A stretch of 64,000 nucleotides of DNA from Sialis fuliginosa. Taxonomy: Eukaryota; Arthropoda; Insecta; Megaloptera; Sialidae. Under the pieces are notes generated by a model. The model searched no databases, had not been told where the DNA came from, and saw only the letters and a program-made list of their open reading frames with translations. A program made the translations under genes and the position numbers. Positions 11,377 through 23,184 of the stretch are shown here, piece by piece; position 1 is the stretch's first letter, and every line of letters begins with the position of its first letter. Location of the stretch: the NCBI GenBank assembly GCA_961205875.1, contig OY540814.1, positions 9,344,993-9,408,992 of the forward strand, read 5' to 3'.

Positions 11377-12840
11377 CAATCAGGCGCCATTTCATGAGGA
11401 ATTTTTTTTCCAAAAATATCCTACTATAATAATTCCCAGAATTCCCTTATTTTTTCTGCCGTCTATTCATATGTTCCTCTTAACAATTTAATGTAGCATA
11501 ATGTACATGTATGTTTATCCAAGATGAATATTTACACGATATTTAGAAATATATACACCATTTAAGTTTTATATGCTTATCTCATATAGTTAGTTAAACA
11601 TACTGTATATTAGTGTATGTGCATAATGCATACATACTTAAAACTAAATAATATGCACCATAATTAGTAAAATAATGTGATTGGACAAATGTTTCAAGAC
11701 TCTAAAAGAAATTCTCATCAGAAGTCTGTTAATAGAAACCCAAGTTTTTCTGTTTTATACGTCATAAAAATATTTATTTACTTTTGTTAAACGTCTTAAA
11801 TATTGAATTTTTTATGAGTATATTAATGAATAAATCAATGATTTACGTATATTATATTATATTTTAAAATTTTAAATAAATGGTTTTAATTAAAATATTG
11901 AAGTAACTTTTCATCAAAATTATATTATGTAATTAAAAATGTCAAAAACATGTATATACCTACTTAGATGATATTCTATTAATTTTTTATGAAAATATTA
12001 AAATTACGGTATATATTTTAATTGAACCTTCGTCTCAGATTTAATTTTAATCCTTTAAATCTAAAGGAGCAAGGAGAAACTTTGTTGACGAATATTGCTT
12101 TTTGATTCCAGATTAAAGTAATTCATGCTAACAAATACATTTTTCTGTAGCCATTAAAGAAGAACATATTTGTTGGGGCTGCTGGTTTACACTGTAGGTC
12201 TTTAAATAATAGGCATGATGCCTAATTTTTAAAAACTATTTTATGATGATCTTACGTGTCTCCTATTTCTTAAAAAAATACTTATTTCTGCATAAAATAA
12301 AGGTTTAATCACAAAAATTGACACTTATAAAATTAATTTTGAATTTGACACCAAAACGCTCGCAGGTGTCATGGCGCATTTTTGACGTCACGCATATGTA
12401 AAGACTCCTTGTCAACAATAATAAAACCTTGTTTCATCGCTAACGTTTCTCGGTTTTAGTTTTGGTAACACAGAACTGAGCAAATTGATAATAAATTTAA
12501 AATCACAAAATAATTTATAAACAGTGCAGATATTAATGAAATAAAAATGATGTTTACTAAGCCGTGACGTGAAAACAAAAAACAATAAAATTAAAATAAT
12601 GGTCGTTTCGAACTACCAACATGTTAGGGTAATTACACACAAAAAATCAATTTTTTTTAGAATGGCCAAGCAACCATTTAATTTAATTTTGGACCATTTC
12701 ATATGGATTTACCCTTTAGTCAAATGCAAAAGAAAATCTAGGTACAGACTGCATCAATAAATAACTTTCCGATCGTTATTTCAACACTACAAAATTAATT
12801 TCACGCAAACGATTTCCCTACAGAAAAACAAAATAACTTT
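11377..12840. other. AT-rich non-genic stretch with a CRE site
   Basis: No gene is recognised. A perfect CRE-type TGACGTCA lies at 12,383-12,390 in a slightly GC-richer patch (12,355-12,480). That patch could be regulatory for the island at 12.9-13.1 kb. The 63-codon frame at 12,569-12,760 is AT-driven and unremarkable. Confidence 0.4.
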
Positions 12841-12845
12841 TCTTG

Positions 12846-13007
12846 TTACAACACAATAATCCGAATCTTCGGAAGTGTTATTGCCGAGATCAACATGTTG
12901 GGGGTCGCCCGTTCCGGCCGGTGGGTGGTAAATGTATCTAAGCCTACACTGGAGTCACCGTGGGTGTCAAGTTTGTATGCTAGTATAATGTTTTCCAATG
13001 ACGACAT
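12846..13007 (-). other. Small ORF, 53 codons, downstream of a TATA site
   Basis: On the minus strand an ATG at 13,007 opens 53 codons (MSSLENIILAYKLDTHGDSS at the start) to a TAA at 12,846. It lies about 80 bases downstream of the TATAAAAG at 13,096-13,089, which would make it the first ATG of a transcript from that site. No domain, signal peptide or family is recognised. It overlaps a longer plus-strand frame antisense, so at most one is likely real. Both lie in a unique, GC-balanced island of about 250 bp that is unlike the flanks. Confidence 0.25.
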
Positions 13008-13269
13008 TAAGGATATTTGGAAGCGGGATTCACAAAGTTTCCAGCGTAAGCCGGCCACGGACGAGGCATTAGCTCTGTGTCGCTCTCTCTTTTATACGCG
13101 TCCTGTCATTGTTTCTGTCTCGTTTTGTGCTTGCCATTTACCACCTCGCCGCCACTCATCCTTTATCCACGACTCTAAGAGATCCAACCACTTAAAGTTC
13201 ATGTCTGCTTTACATAAATGCGATATGACGGATTGTGTTCGTGGATTTTACGTTGTTTATATTTGTTAA
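12895..13269 (+). other. Longest ATG-initiated frame in window, 124 codons, unrecognised
   Basis: The frame runs ATG at 12,895 to TAA at 13,267-13,269. The first ~65 residues use balanced codons and include FSNDDIKDIWKRDSQSFQRK. The rest becomes Ser/Cys/His-rich without a pattern. No TATA box or acceptor-like site is obvious upstream. No known domain is seen, and the frame is antisense to a TATA-associated small frame. It could be an exon of an unknown protein, a noncoding exon, or chance in a GC-richer island. Confidence 0.25.
13060..13105 (-). promoter_or_regulatory. Minus-strand TATA box with GA-rich downstream
   Basis: Read on the minus strand, CGCGTATAAAAGAGAGAGCG spans 13,100-13,081, with TATAAAAG at 13,096-13,089. 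A start would be expected near 13,066, but no good initiator match is there. The site sits in the unique island covering 12.85-13.2 kb, which raises its credibility above that of an isolated TATA motif. Confidence 0.35.
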
Positions 13270-13334
13270 GAGTGGCTAGAAATAAAATGTAAAAAATGAT
13301 GACGTAATTCATTGGTTTCAATTCATTATCATTA

Positions 13335-13911
13335 TAGGGGAGATTGGGGTAGTTACAAACACCTAAGCGAAAAATCAAATAAATTAAAACCTGAGTACGA
13401 AACCAATATAATATGTATTGTATATTATTATTAAATTATCTATTAGTTATTTATTTTCAGTATCAATTTTATTAAAATATAAAAACAAAATTAAATATCA
13501 AAAACAAAAACTTATGTTTTGTTGGGGTAATCACGAACAGTAGAATAATTTAACCTAATTAGTGCCCCATTTAATTCGTTCGTCATTACCCCGCACGAGC
13601 TTGAAAAAATAAACATAAGGGATCATATAAAAAACAATACGGGTGACATCAAATACTGTTTGATCGAGGCTTACTTGGGTATAACTTAATCACATTTACA
13701 TTAGTTTTCATTTTATTTTAATAAAAAATAGAAGAAATCTGTTTTAAAAATGGAACTAAGCTTACTTCGTACTGGAAACGTGATCTACACTGATCATTAA
13801 CGGTCCGATACTAGACGTAGGCCCAACTATTGGTAAGCTTTCCTCTTCTAACATACTGAAATCATTGAATTCGCGATTAACCCGCGTTTGTGATTACCCC
13901 ACTTTCCCCTA
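13335..13911. mobile_element. TA-flanked DNA transposon (GGGGA..TGGGGTA ends)
   Basis: TA dinucleotides flank 26-bp inverted ends: GGGGAGATTGGGGTAGTTAC on the left and GGGGAAAGTGGGGTAATCAC inward from the right, about 21 of 26 matching. A second inverted pair inside, GGGGTAATCACGAAC at about 13,524 and its partner GTTCGTCATTACCCC at about 13,578, resembles the outer ends and suggests a nested or duplicated terminus. It is about 573 bp with no transposase. Confidence 0.75.
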
Positions 13912-15045
13912 CGTACTATAAATAGAAATCTTCCTGTAATATTTTCTTTTAGTTATTCGTGTTACTGAATAATAATGATAATCTTCTAGTCTTCTTAATA
14001 AATTTGTATGTTCTAAAAATATATAAATTGATATGTTTAGCGCAATAAAGTTAAATTAAATGTATGTACCATAATCGATACAAATTACTTTTCGTGAATA
14101 CTATAATTTATATAATTAACTACTATATAATGACAACAATAACAGAACATGTAGGGTAAGCAGTGATTTCTAAGAACAACAATTTAAAAGTTTTAAAGTA
14201 AATACATTTCAGTTAAAACTTTTTCTTTATACCATGATTATGTCCAAATCGTTAAATGTATGTTAAAAGAAAGTTATAAATACTAAACGAATTTTTCATC
14301 TAAATGAACAGTGAAATGTCAATGTTGGTATACATTAAATGTACATTTGAATAAAATTTAACCCTTAATTACAGAGAAATTTAGAAACTTTGGCAACTGA
14401 TAATTAAGTAATTAATTTAAAATATCGATTTTACTTCGAACGCCTTTTAGGGTGAAAACAAATTAAAAGTTACTTGCCATGTTCTTAAACTGAAGTATTG
14501 GTAAAACTGAAATGTCAGTTTCAAAACCCTTAAGTTTAAAATTCACCTACTTAATATTATTTCAAATAACCAGAGAGTTGACAGACATCATTCTTCATTA
14601 AAAATATATCTCTTATTTTTTGTTTGCAAACATTTTCTAGTTTTGTTAATAATTATTTTATACAAGTATTTAAAATTTATGAATATAATAAATATATTTT
14701 TTAAGATTATAATGAACCCAATTTTACAATAAAGAATAAATAGTTTACACATTATGTATAAAAAATTACCGTTTTATTTAAAAAAATATATTTATATAAT
14801 ATATACATATATATTTTAAAAGACAATTATTTTTTATATTAATTGAGTATTATAAAATTATATTATAATAATTAGAAAGTTAGTAGTTTAAATTTCGTTT
14901 AAAAATAAAATATTATTTAATTGAATTTATATTCTATTCTTTTGATAATTTCATTTAAATTCCGCTATACATATTTTATATCGATTTCGAATAAACCATT
15001 TATACAAAAATAAACTATGCACTAAATACGCGAAAAGAAATGTCC
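13912..15045. other. AT-rich non-genic stretch
   Basis: No coding frame, RNA gene or repeat copy is recognised. Confidence 0.5.
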
Positions 15046-15420
15046 TAATTGAAAGCGTAGCGGATCAATATTATCCATGTGCAATAAAGCTTCCCTTGAA
15101 CGTTTTTATATTGTACATTTTCTTCCTTAAAGGAAGTATTTAAGAAACGGATCGGTGCAGCTATTCCCATCACAATTGCAAGCGATTTGTTATCAGATAT
15201 CTCCTTTGGTGTACTTAACACTGAACGTCATTAGCTCTCATAGCCATTTGTTGCTACATCCTGTTGGCGAGAACTATTCCAAATGATCTACCAATACAAT
15301 TGTCGGAATTATTTCACAGGATAATGATCTTAATTGTTTCATTCCACTTAACAAATGCTTTTATAATCGCTTTTAATCATCTTCTTTTATTAAATATTTC
15401 AAATGGACTATTATAAATGT
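15046..15420. other. Unique, base-balanced noncoding block
   Basis: The text from about 15,046 to 15,330 is less AT-rich and non-repetitive, with several ATTA/TAAT cores and AACGGATCGGTGCAGC. It has no open frame and no repeat partner here. It is a reasonable candidate for a conserved regulatory element, judged by composition only. Confidence 0.25.
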
Positions 15421-15530
15421 TTCATACTATTTCAGAAAGATTTAAAAAGTTTCTAGGGCTCTTGATTGGAAACGTTTTTTATATCATGGCTATCTTGATT
15501 TTATACTACACTTTTCTTTTCTAACATATA

Positions 15531-16205
15531 GCATACCTTGTTTCTCCCCGAGAAATACCTTAAGAGGTGCCGAAAAGGGGGTTCCGTTTCCAATTTAAAT
15601 AACATGAAAAAAATATTCTTTAGTAATTTAGTATTAAAGTTGGTATTAATGATGAAAATATTTTAAGGACGTCATTTTGTAGTGAATATAATTATATTCT
15701 AATAATGCTAGTTATCGGCTTGATCATTCATTTTCCGACAACTCAGTTGCAGGGTAATATATTGCTATTAAATGTCGATTTTAGTAAAAAATATTTAAAA
15801 TGCTTATAAATTTGAACTCATTGCATTTACACCTATAGCTCTTCGAACTATTTTTATAGAGAATTACATTTCCTATAAAATTACCATTTAACTTATTCTT
15901 ATAGAAACAATAGTTGAGATCCTTTTAGACGTACAATTTAACAAATAAATCACTTTGAATGCCTATAACGTTTGACACGTTGAATTGAGAGACATGACTT
16001 TGTTGACACTTTTGTAGAGAATTTTCTCTTCTACAAAATGATGTCATCAGTTATCATGAATCAGTAATGCCAACTCTAGTACTAAAGAATTATCAGGACC
16101 CCCCCTCCTTGCGGAACCTCTTAAAATTGAATCACAGGATAATCCTTCGGCGAGGATTTATTTTAGGTCAAAAACTAATGTATTACGTAACGAGAGCAAA
16201 ATATA
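15531..16205. mobile_element. Foldback-like element, family D, copy 1
   Basis: The interior from 15,812 (ACACCTATAGCTCTTCGAAC onward) matches 55,345-55,774 over some 400 bp. The left part at 15,535-15,610, read in reverse, resembles the right part of copy 2 (GGAAACGGA, CCCCCTT, GGCAC, CTTCTTAA-type blocks). The element therefore has long imperfect inverted termini. No coding sequence is present. Confidence 0.7.
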
Positions 16206-16900
16206 TAATTTTGGATACACCTTAATGTATATGTTTAAAAGTTATTATTTAATTAAGTCGAGGCCAGCAGAGTTTCGTAAGCATATACTACACGAATAAT
16301 AGAAGATTCAATATTTTTCATTCATTAAAACAAATCCAAATATTAGTATCTGTGTATTTTATATGAATATTAAAACCTGATACCGAAATATGGAAAAATA
16401 TGAATAATTTATATGTACGGAAATATTCGTATAAATATCAAAGACATAAACTTTCGTTGTTCGGGGAAAATCGACCAAATAAGTCAATCACAATCAGACA
16501 ACAACAATGTGTGTCAGACTTAAACAAAAACGACATGCCATTCATAAAGCGATAAAAGTGGTTGTTGAACAACATTTCGAATCACATTACAGCTGATTTG
16601 TGCTGTGATTGATAATAGCAACATATGCTAATGGCCGAGTTATTGAATAGCGTGAAACGATCAACTTACCAACGATCCATACCCGCCAACTGTGATCGTT
16701 CTCTTTCATGTTTCGTTGTAAATATGTTATTCGATTATTTAATCTCCTGGAAAACACTAAACCTTTCTGATAAAATATTACGTTTTGTTTGGAATCAATC
16801 GTATACTATGTATGTCTGCTATTTCTCTTTCAAAGTGTTCGTTTTGTGTATTCAATATAACTGTTATGTATAATTGACTTAAAATGATCGATTGTTCAGA
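16206..16900. other. Non-genic stretch with a unique base-balanced block
   Basis: At 16,440-16,720 the sequence is unique and less AT-rich (AATGGCCGAGTTATTGAATA, CGTGAAACGATCAACTTACC). The frame at 16,625-16,873 overlaps it but shows no protein pattern. A regulatory element is possible; nothing else is seen. Confidence 0.3.
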
Positions 16901-18410
16901 CTATTTTTTGTGCATGTTTTTAGTTATTATTTGATATGATATGCTTGGCAAATATTTGTATTCAATGTAGTTTTTTTATGACGTTATATTTTACTATAGT
17001 TTTTGTTTTAACTCCATCATTATTTCAAACATTGTAGGTTTCTTACTGATTTCACATATAAAACATTTCTACAATGACAATTGTTTGTACCAATACAGAT
17101 AATATTTTTATTATATTTTAAAATTCGTTTTAACCCTTGGGTTTTCTTAGTTCTTATTAAATTATAATTTATTCTTTTTAAGCATGATGTCCACGTTCTG
17201 CGCAAAATGTGTAAAAATAACTGTTGGAAAAAGAAGTTATAGTACAAACACAGTTAAAATTGTTTATTTATAGACAATAATAAAGTGTAATATATTAATG
17301 GAAAGTGAAATTATTATTGTTCAATTAAAGTATGAAATGGTTTCTTGGTAAAATATATATCAAAAATCATACTTGTGTTTGATATCTATTGAAAATTTCC
17401 CTTAGATGAAGATTTGATAACATTTCGTTAGCACATCATATATGTATATATATCTATAGTAGACAAACTAAATTAGTTATTAAAAAATGTACCGATATGA
17501 AAACTTATTTTTTTAATTAATAAATCAATAATTTAAATAATAAAACAATTAATTCAGTAATACCTAGTTAAATTTTTATCTTTTCTAACCAAATATACCA
17601 ATACATTGAATTGAGAATCCAATAACACTTTGTGGATTAGATCATGCATTGATATTATTTGTTGAATGAAAGTTCAATTTAAAAATTCTCAAAAATATTT
17701 TATTCTTCCAAATATGATAATGCGATTCACAAAAACATATTTGATAATATTCAATGAATATATTATTAACACTTTCTATTCTCAACATCATAAAATTGAA
17801 ATTTTTCTTGATTTCGGCGCCGAAAAAATTACCATAAATACAATCTTCTCTAAAGTATAAATCCACAGGAGCTATAAACGGTTTTACAAAATAAGCGGTT
17901 ACTTGTAATACCTCTACAGAAAATCATGTTGAAAAAAAAAATAATTCCAGTATCGGAAAAACGTAACAGCAACTACTTTTATTTGATACAATTGTGTTCT
18001 TATCGAATTCAGGTTGAGTAGAGGTTCGCAAAGATATCTGGGAAAAAATCGAGACAAGTGTCTAGACGGTTAGTTACATTTATCAGTTAGATCTAATTCA
18101 AATTGACATATCTCTTGTACATACAATCAGAATAAAAACTGTTTCAAATATACTAACAATAAGATTTATTTTCAACTTTTAATTTTCTATCAGATTAATG
18201 GATTTTTAAGAAAACAGAAGTACGTTTAGTTCTTGAACGTTTGTTTAACTTGAAAATCAATAATAATTGAATTAGGAAAAATTGAATTGTTACACAGAAT
18301 CAAGAGCTTTCTTTTTGCTTGATTGGTTTCAGTTTGAAGGTTAACGAAGGTGTTTGGTTTTTATACGAATATTTATACTTTTAAAGTCCAATTTAAAAAA
18401 ATGTACTTCA
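16901..18410. other. AT-rich non-genic stretch
   Basis: No coding frame, RNA gene or repeat partner is recognised. The overlapping frames at 17,642-17,866 on both strands are AT-driven. Confidence 0.5.
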
Positions 18411-18585
18411 TATCTATACTAATAATAAAGGTTTTTCATCCTTGATATTCTTTTATAATCAATCAAATTTGATATGGAAAGTATTGATATTAGGGATAAT
18501 GTTTTAATAATTTACAAAACATTATAATTATCGAGTCTTAATGATAAAAAAGGTCTGAGACAAACAAAGTGACATTATATATACC
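18411..18585 (+). repeat. Possible Helitron 5' fragment
   Basis: ATCTATACTAATAATAAAGG at 18,413 matches the TCTATACTAATAT-type start often seen at Helitron 5' ends in insects. No matching 3' end follows, because a TA-flanked MITE starts at 18,588. The call rests on the start motif only. Confidence 0.3.
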
Positions 18586-19287
18586 TACTGCCCTGCTAAG
18601 CACAAATAAGCACATTATATTTTCCTGCATCTTACTATGTAAAATGTTTAATATGGTATATGTATGTATATACATGTTTTTTCTAATAAAAATCACCTTT
18701 TTTATTTACATTTATCTGCATTTTAGGCTGAATTACTAGACTATATTATTGTATCTTCAGTTTACTATATACGAATTGTTTTATATCTACTGTAAATACA
18801 ATTTTTAATAATCTATTGACAATGTGACATAAATTGATTTATGTCTTTTAATTTTAAAAATAAATATAAACCAGATTTAACGCAGTTTTACTTAATTTTT
18901 AGAATATTTAATGTAAATACAATAAAAAAGCAAAGCTAAACAACTAAACTTTAGTAAACCATTTTCACGTAACTATACTTTACTAGGAATAATTATGGTA
19001 TCTATAATTATGTATATCTAAGTAAACAGTAGTTACAGTAAGGTAGCTTAGTAAAATCAAATGACTACAATCTGTAAAATTTTAACTGCTTTTTTAATAG
19101 GAAGTATTCATTTTATCACATTTATAATTTAAAAAATGAATTCACCAAAATAAAATACGTTAAATAAAAACTTTATTAATAATTTTTAGCTAGTATTAAT
19201 TGCAGGGCAACAATTTAAAAATAAAAATTTAATTTTCTCTACTTTCATCTAAATGTAGATACCATATTTGTGCTTAGCAGGGCAGTA
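18586..19287. mobile_element. TA-flanked MITE with 21-bp perfect inverted ends
   Basis: Both ends read CTGCCCTGCTAAGCACAAAT plus A inward, without mismatch, and TA lies outside each (18,586-18,587 and 19,286-19,287). The interior, about 698 bp, is AT-rich with recurring AGTAAA/TTTACT motifs and no transposase. The perfect ends suggest it is younger than its neighbours. A Tc1/mariner-like or PIF-like mobiliser is inferred from the TA. Confidence 0.85.
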
Positions 19288-19707
19288 TAAAAATATGTCG
19301 AGAACATTTTACTTGCATCACTTACATTTTAATAGATACACATATTTTTACGCAAAAATTCGATACTGCTCTACCGGCATCAATAAAAACAATAGTACAA
19401 AACATATGCTGGAACAAAAGTTGATGATATTTTGTTGAATATCTGACGTGAATACAGATGCGGAAGCTTCTACGTTCTCTTTAAAACATCCGTCAACAAT
19501 GATTCTTATTTAAAATGGCATTTCGTTTATTTTTCATTGTTACATAGACCGGTGTAAGGAATTTCTGTCAGAAGCACTTTATTATTGTTGTTCTTTCGAA
19601 TATTTATGTACCTCCTTGTAACTATTATAGAATCAATGTATATTATTACAATGAAAAAATAAATAATCTGTAAGATTTTACTGTCAGTTATACTATAATA
19701 ACACAGC
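19288..19707. other. AT-rich non-genic stretch
   Basis: Nothing recognisable is seen. The minus-strand frame at 19,527-19,787 runs into the foldback element and is not gene-like. Confidence 0.5.
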
Positions 19708-20704
19708 CAAACACAAAAAAGTGTGAGGTACCAAAAAATTCGATCTATATAGCATTGTAGTATTGGTCGAGCATAGTTGAAATTCAAATATTTGGAATTT
19801 TCTGCATACCTGTTTTTTTATTTTTTTTTATTTAAGCTTGAATTTTGGGATTAGGTTGAATTTTTTCAAATTGGCTGCTAAATATCTAAATCGTTTTTTG
19901 AGCAATAAAGTAGATTTTGTTATAGCTTTTATGTTAAAAAAGATTGTCCTGAGTTTCGGTCGCGATTAAATTTTTTTTCGCAAAAGTTATAAACAATAAA
20001 ATTATAATGTACCTACACACGATCAACATTTTTCTTATGAACGGCTAAACCGTTTCTGACGATTTTTACGTCAAAATTTTTATTCATAAACGTATATTCT
20101 AGAAATATTCTCTCGAATATAAGAATATTGAATTTGTTCATAAAAAAATCAATTGTTTATATGTATATTATATATATTTTTTTGTTCCACTTGAAAGTCA
20201 ATTTTCACTGTACGTTGTTATACATTTTTTATGAAAACATATTTTTAGTCAGATTTTTTTAAGTAAAAAATGTTTTCATTTATTTACATATTTTTATAAA
20301 TAAATTCGATGTTTATATATCCAAAATCATATTCCTAGAATGTACGCTTATAAAAGAAATTAACGTCAGAATTGTTAAATTCGTTTAGCCATTGACGAGA
20401 AAAATGTTGACCGTGTTTATTGTTTATAACTTTTGCGAAAAAAATTATTTTGCGACTGATACTCGGGAAAATCTTTTTTAACATAAAAGCTAAACAAAAT
20501 CTACTTTATAGTTCAAAAAACAATTTTTGATGTTTAGTAGCCAACTCGGAAAAATTAAACCTGAATCCAAAATTCAAGTTCAAATAAAAAAAAATAACTG
20601 GTAAGAAGAAAACTCCAAAAAAATTTGTATTTCGACAATGCTCAATCAATACTACAATGCTCTATAGGTCGCTTTTTTGGTACCTCATACTTTTTTTTGT
20701 GTTG
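19708..20704. mobile_element. ~1-kb foldback element with ~450-bp inverted arms
   Basis: The two halves are imperfect reverse complements almost to the centre. Paired landmarks are GTGAGGTACCAAAAAA with its inverse at 20,676-20,696, AGCATTGTAGTATTG with CAATACTACAATGCT, and TTCGCAAAAGTTATAAACAA with TTGTTTATAACTTTTGCGAA. Outer ends start CAA(A)CACAAAAAA. The spacer near 20,190 is short. No transposase is seen. An RNA read through it would fold into one long hairpin. Confidence 0.9.
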
Positions 20705-21555
20705 TATAGTTATAATTAAATTTATTATAACATAATAATTTAATAAGTAAATCGTATCCATAAATAAATAAGTATAGTATTATATCTCTTTATATTATAA
20801 AAACTTAAAAAAGAATTCATATTTAAAAAAAACATTTCTGAATCCGGAAACATATTTCCCACATAATATTCATATTTATAAAAAATTCATAAAGAATCCA
20901 ATATCATCGTACATAAACACATCTAATAAAATACGTGTATCTCATAAAAAACGTCAAACTGGTAAATAAGTAAAAATGTAGACCCACTGTCGATACAAGA
21001 ATAAAAAATTATTCGCAGAAATTCCCTACGCTTTACAAATTTAACACTCAGATGCACAACCAAACAGTATTTCCTTTGGACTGCGAAAAAAGGACTATAA
21101 ATAAATTCAAAAAAATTGTATCCAAACGTGGCGACAATGCCATTGTGAAGAAGATATCGATGTTCGAATCGTTCACATAAATTATGATGTAATGATATAA
21201 TGTTTCAAGCACAGACTTCGAGTGGCCTCTATGCAAATTCACGGTGTAGAAAATAAGGTCGGAAAGGAAAATTCAGCGAAAAGTTAATTGATTGTAGTTA
21301 TAATATTAACAGATTAGATTGATTAGTATTGAACATTATATGGTTGGTATTTAAATAAATAACGATGTAATTGTTTTTTTATTGGAAAGGCATTCGTAGT
21401 TGCAGCATGAATTTATATCAAAATATTATCTATAATTAAGATAAGCTTGAAATGCATGGGGATTTCCTAAATGGGAAGAGATACAGATTCTATTAAATGA
21501 GATTAATTATTTGAAAGGAAGGGGTGAGTATTACTTCATCAAAAATATTAATAAA
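20705..21555. other. AT-rich non-genic stretch
   Basis: No coding frame, RNA gene or repeat copy is recognised. Confidence 0.5.
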
Positions 21556-22040
21556 TTTATGTAGTTTAGGCGGTATACTCAAAAATCTGAAAATACGAAA
21601 TATTTTTAAATGGTTATAACTTTTTTGTCAAAGTAGATATATACTTTTTGTTTGCGGTTTCATAAGCACTTTTTGTGTAGAATTGATTAGTGTATATAGA
21701 ATTTTTATATCACTTTTAGTTTCCGAGTTACAAGCCCTAAATTTAGTTTTTCCTATGGCCCACTATAAGCTGGCTATAGCATATTTGAACGTGTTTTTTA
21801 CTTTACTTATACCAATGTTAATATTTGCTCTCCTATAAATATTATAGTAAATTCGTAAATGTTTTTTCTTGTAAATTTGAAAGATATATTTATCATCAGT
21901 TTGGAATTTGGTCATACAATAGTACGAATTACGCGTAACGGATACATGTTTTATAAGCCGTGGACTATAGTCGATTTACGCGTTGAAAGGTAACAAAAAA
22001 ACAAGCGACTTTAGTCAATTTACGCGTCCAAAGGGTTAAT
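21556..22040 (-). mobile_element. piggyBac-type terminus (solo end)
   Basis: Read on the minus strand from 22,040 the sequence is TTAACCCTTTGGACGCGTAA followed by a sub-terminal copy of the same ACGCGTAAATCGACTA-type text at about 21,990-21,964. TTAA plus CCCTTT is the typical end of piggyBac-like elements. The opposite end is not found, so this is a truncated element or a solo terminus, with left limit uncertain. Confidence 0.45.
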
Positions 22041-22667
22041 AGGGGAAGAGGGTCACGACGGACTTTGGGCACTTGATACTCATGAAGATAACAGTTTAAG
22101 CTATATTTTTTTTAAAGTTTGAGTTTTACAACAGTTCAATCTAAGAGACACTTATTTCTTTACGTGATCATTGAAGGGGTGAGAACCGACCTAAAAAATA
22201 GGAATTTTTTATTTTAGTTAAATTGTATGAACACTATACACCCTAGAAAAAAGTCTTACATGTATGAAAAAAATATTTCGATATTTATTAACAAACAAAA
22301 TAATAGGATGCGATTATTAAAATTAATATTAATAAGATTATTGAATATAAATAATAAATAAACATTGTAAATACATACAATATATGTAGATAAATAATAA
22401 TGGTGATATATACTGCATAGTTTCTATGAAAATCTAAATATAATTATTTAGTTATTTATAAAGCATCCAAAGTTTTCATTGTACATGTTACATGACAAAT
22501 GATACCATGTTATGTGGATAATATCAGTGGTGTTGGAAATTTGGGAGTAAAGAGAGCTCCCTCACTTATAACCGGAAAATATAAAAAAATTTATAAAAAA
22601 ATTAAAAAATATGAATAGTTCGTATTATAATCATCACGTTGCCCTAGAACTAATTTAGTAAAATTGT
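22041..22667. other. AT-rich non-genic stretch
   Basis: The start (AGGGGAAGAGGGTCACGACG at 22,041) has the look of a transposon end without a visible partner. CAGTGGTG at 22,526 resembles the CAGTGGCG ends found elsewhere here. No coding sequence is seen. Confidence 0.4.
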
Positions 22668-22806
22668 ATGAAAATTAAATGGTTAACCAATGCTGGTTGT
22701 GCAATGTTTGGTTTTTATTTAAATTGTCCAATAATATAATTAACTACCTTTGGTGAATTTAGCACAAGGAAGCACTGTGTATTTACTTGACAAATGTTTT
22801 TTTAAA
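22668..22806 (-). repeat. Repeat family A, copy 2 (left end only)
   Basis: On the minus strand it carries the family's left end only: AAACATTTGTCAAGTAAATA, CTTCCTTGTGCTAAATTCAC and the TTTAAATAAAAACC block, ending at the GGTTAACCATTTAATTTTCA text. The rest is missing. Confidence 0.8.
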
Positions 22807-23069
22807 CAATTTGGAATAAACTTTATAATGTATAAGTATAATCATAATACCGATTAAATAATTCAAATAAAAAAGTAAAAACAAATTTACAATATGCTGC
22901 CACACCTGTGAAAGAAACGGTCTCGAAGCACTCACATACACAAATCATAGTGACACGTAGATAAAAAATCGACGCACCCCAATAGTTTAGAGAAACGAAT
23001 TGACCCGACCTGCGTACACATATTGTGGTACACCGTGACAAACACATAAATTACAATGCAGCGTCACAC

Positions 23070-23140
23070 AGATACGGCTATAAAAGTGTTAGTTGCAGGT
23101 TTGGTCGCGCTACTACCATACTAGCACCAGTCGCCGTTGC
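23070..23140 (+). promoter_or_regulatory. TATA-box promoter candidate
   Basis: GGCTATAAAAGTGTTAG places TATAAAAG at 23,079-23,086 in a unique, GC-balanced island (about 22,900-23,290). A start near 23,110 is expected from the usual spacing. CCAGTC at 23,127-23,132 is a weaker initiator-like match. Downstream at 23,167-23,178 is the 12-base palindrome TGTGACGTCACA, a full CRE site, and a short frame follows. Confidence 0.4.
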
Positions 23141-23184
23141 CCCAGGAGTTATTGTTCGCGTTCTGTTGTGACGTCACAAGCCAG

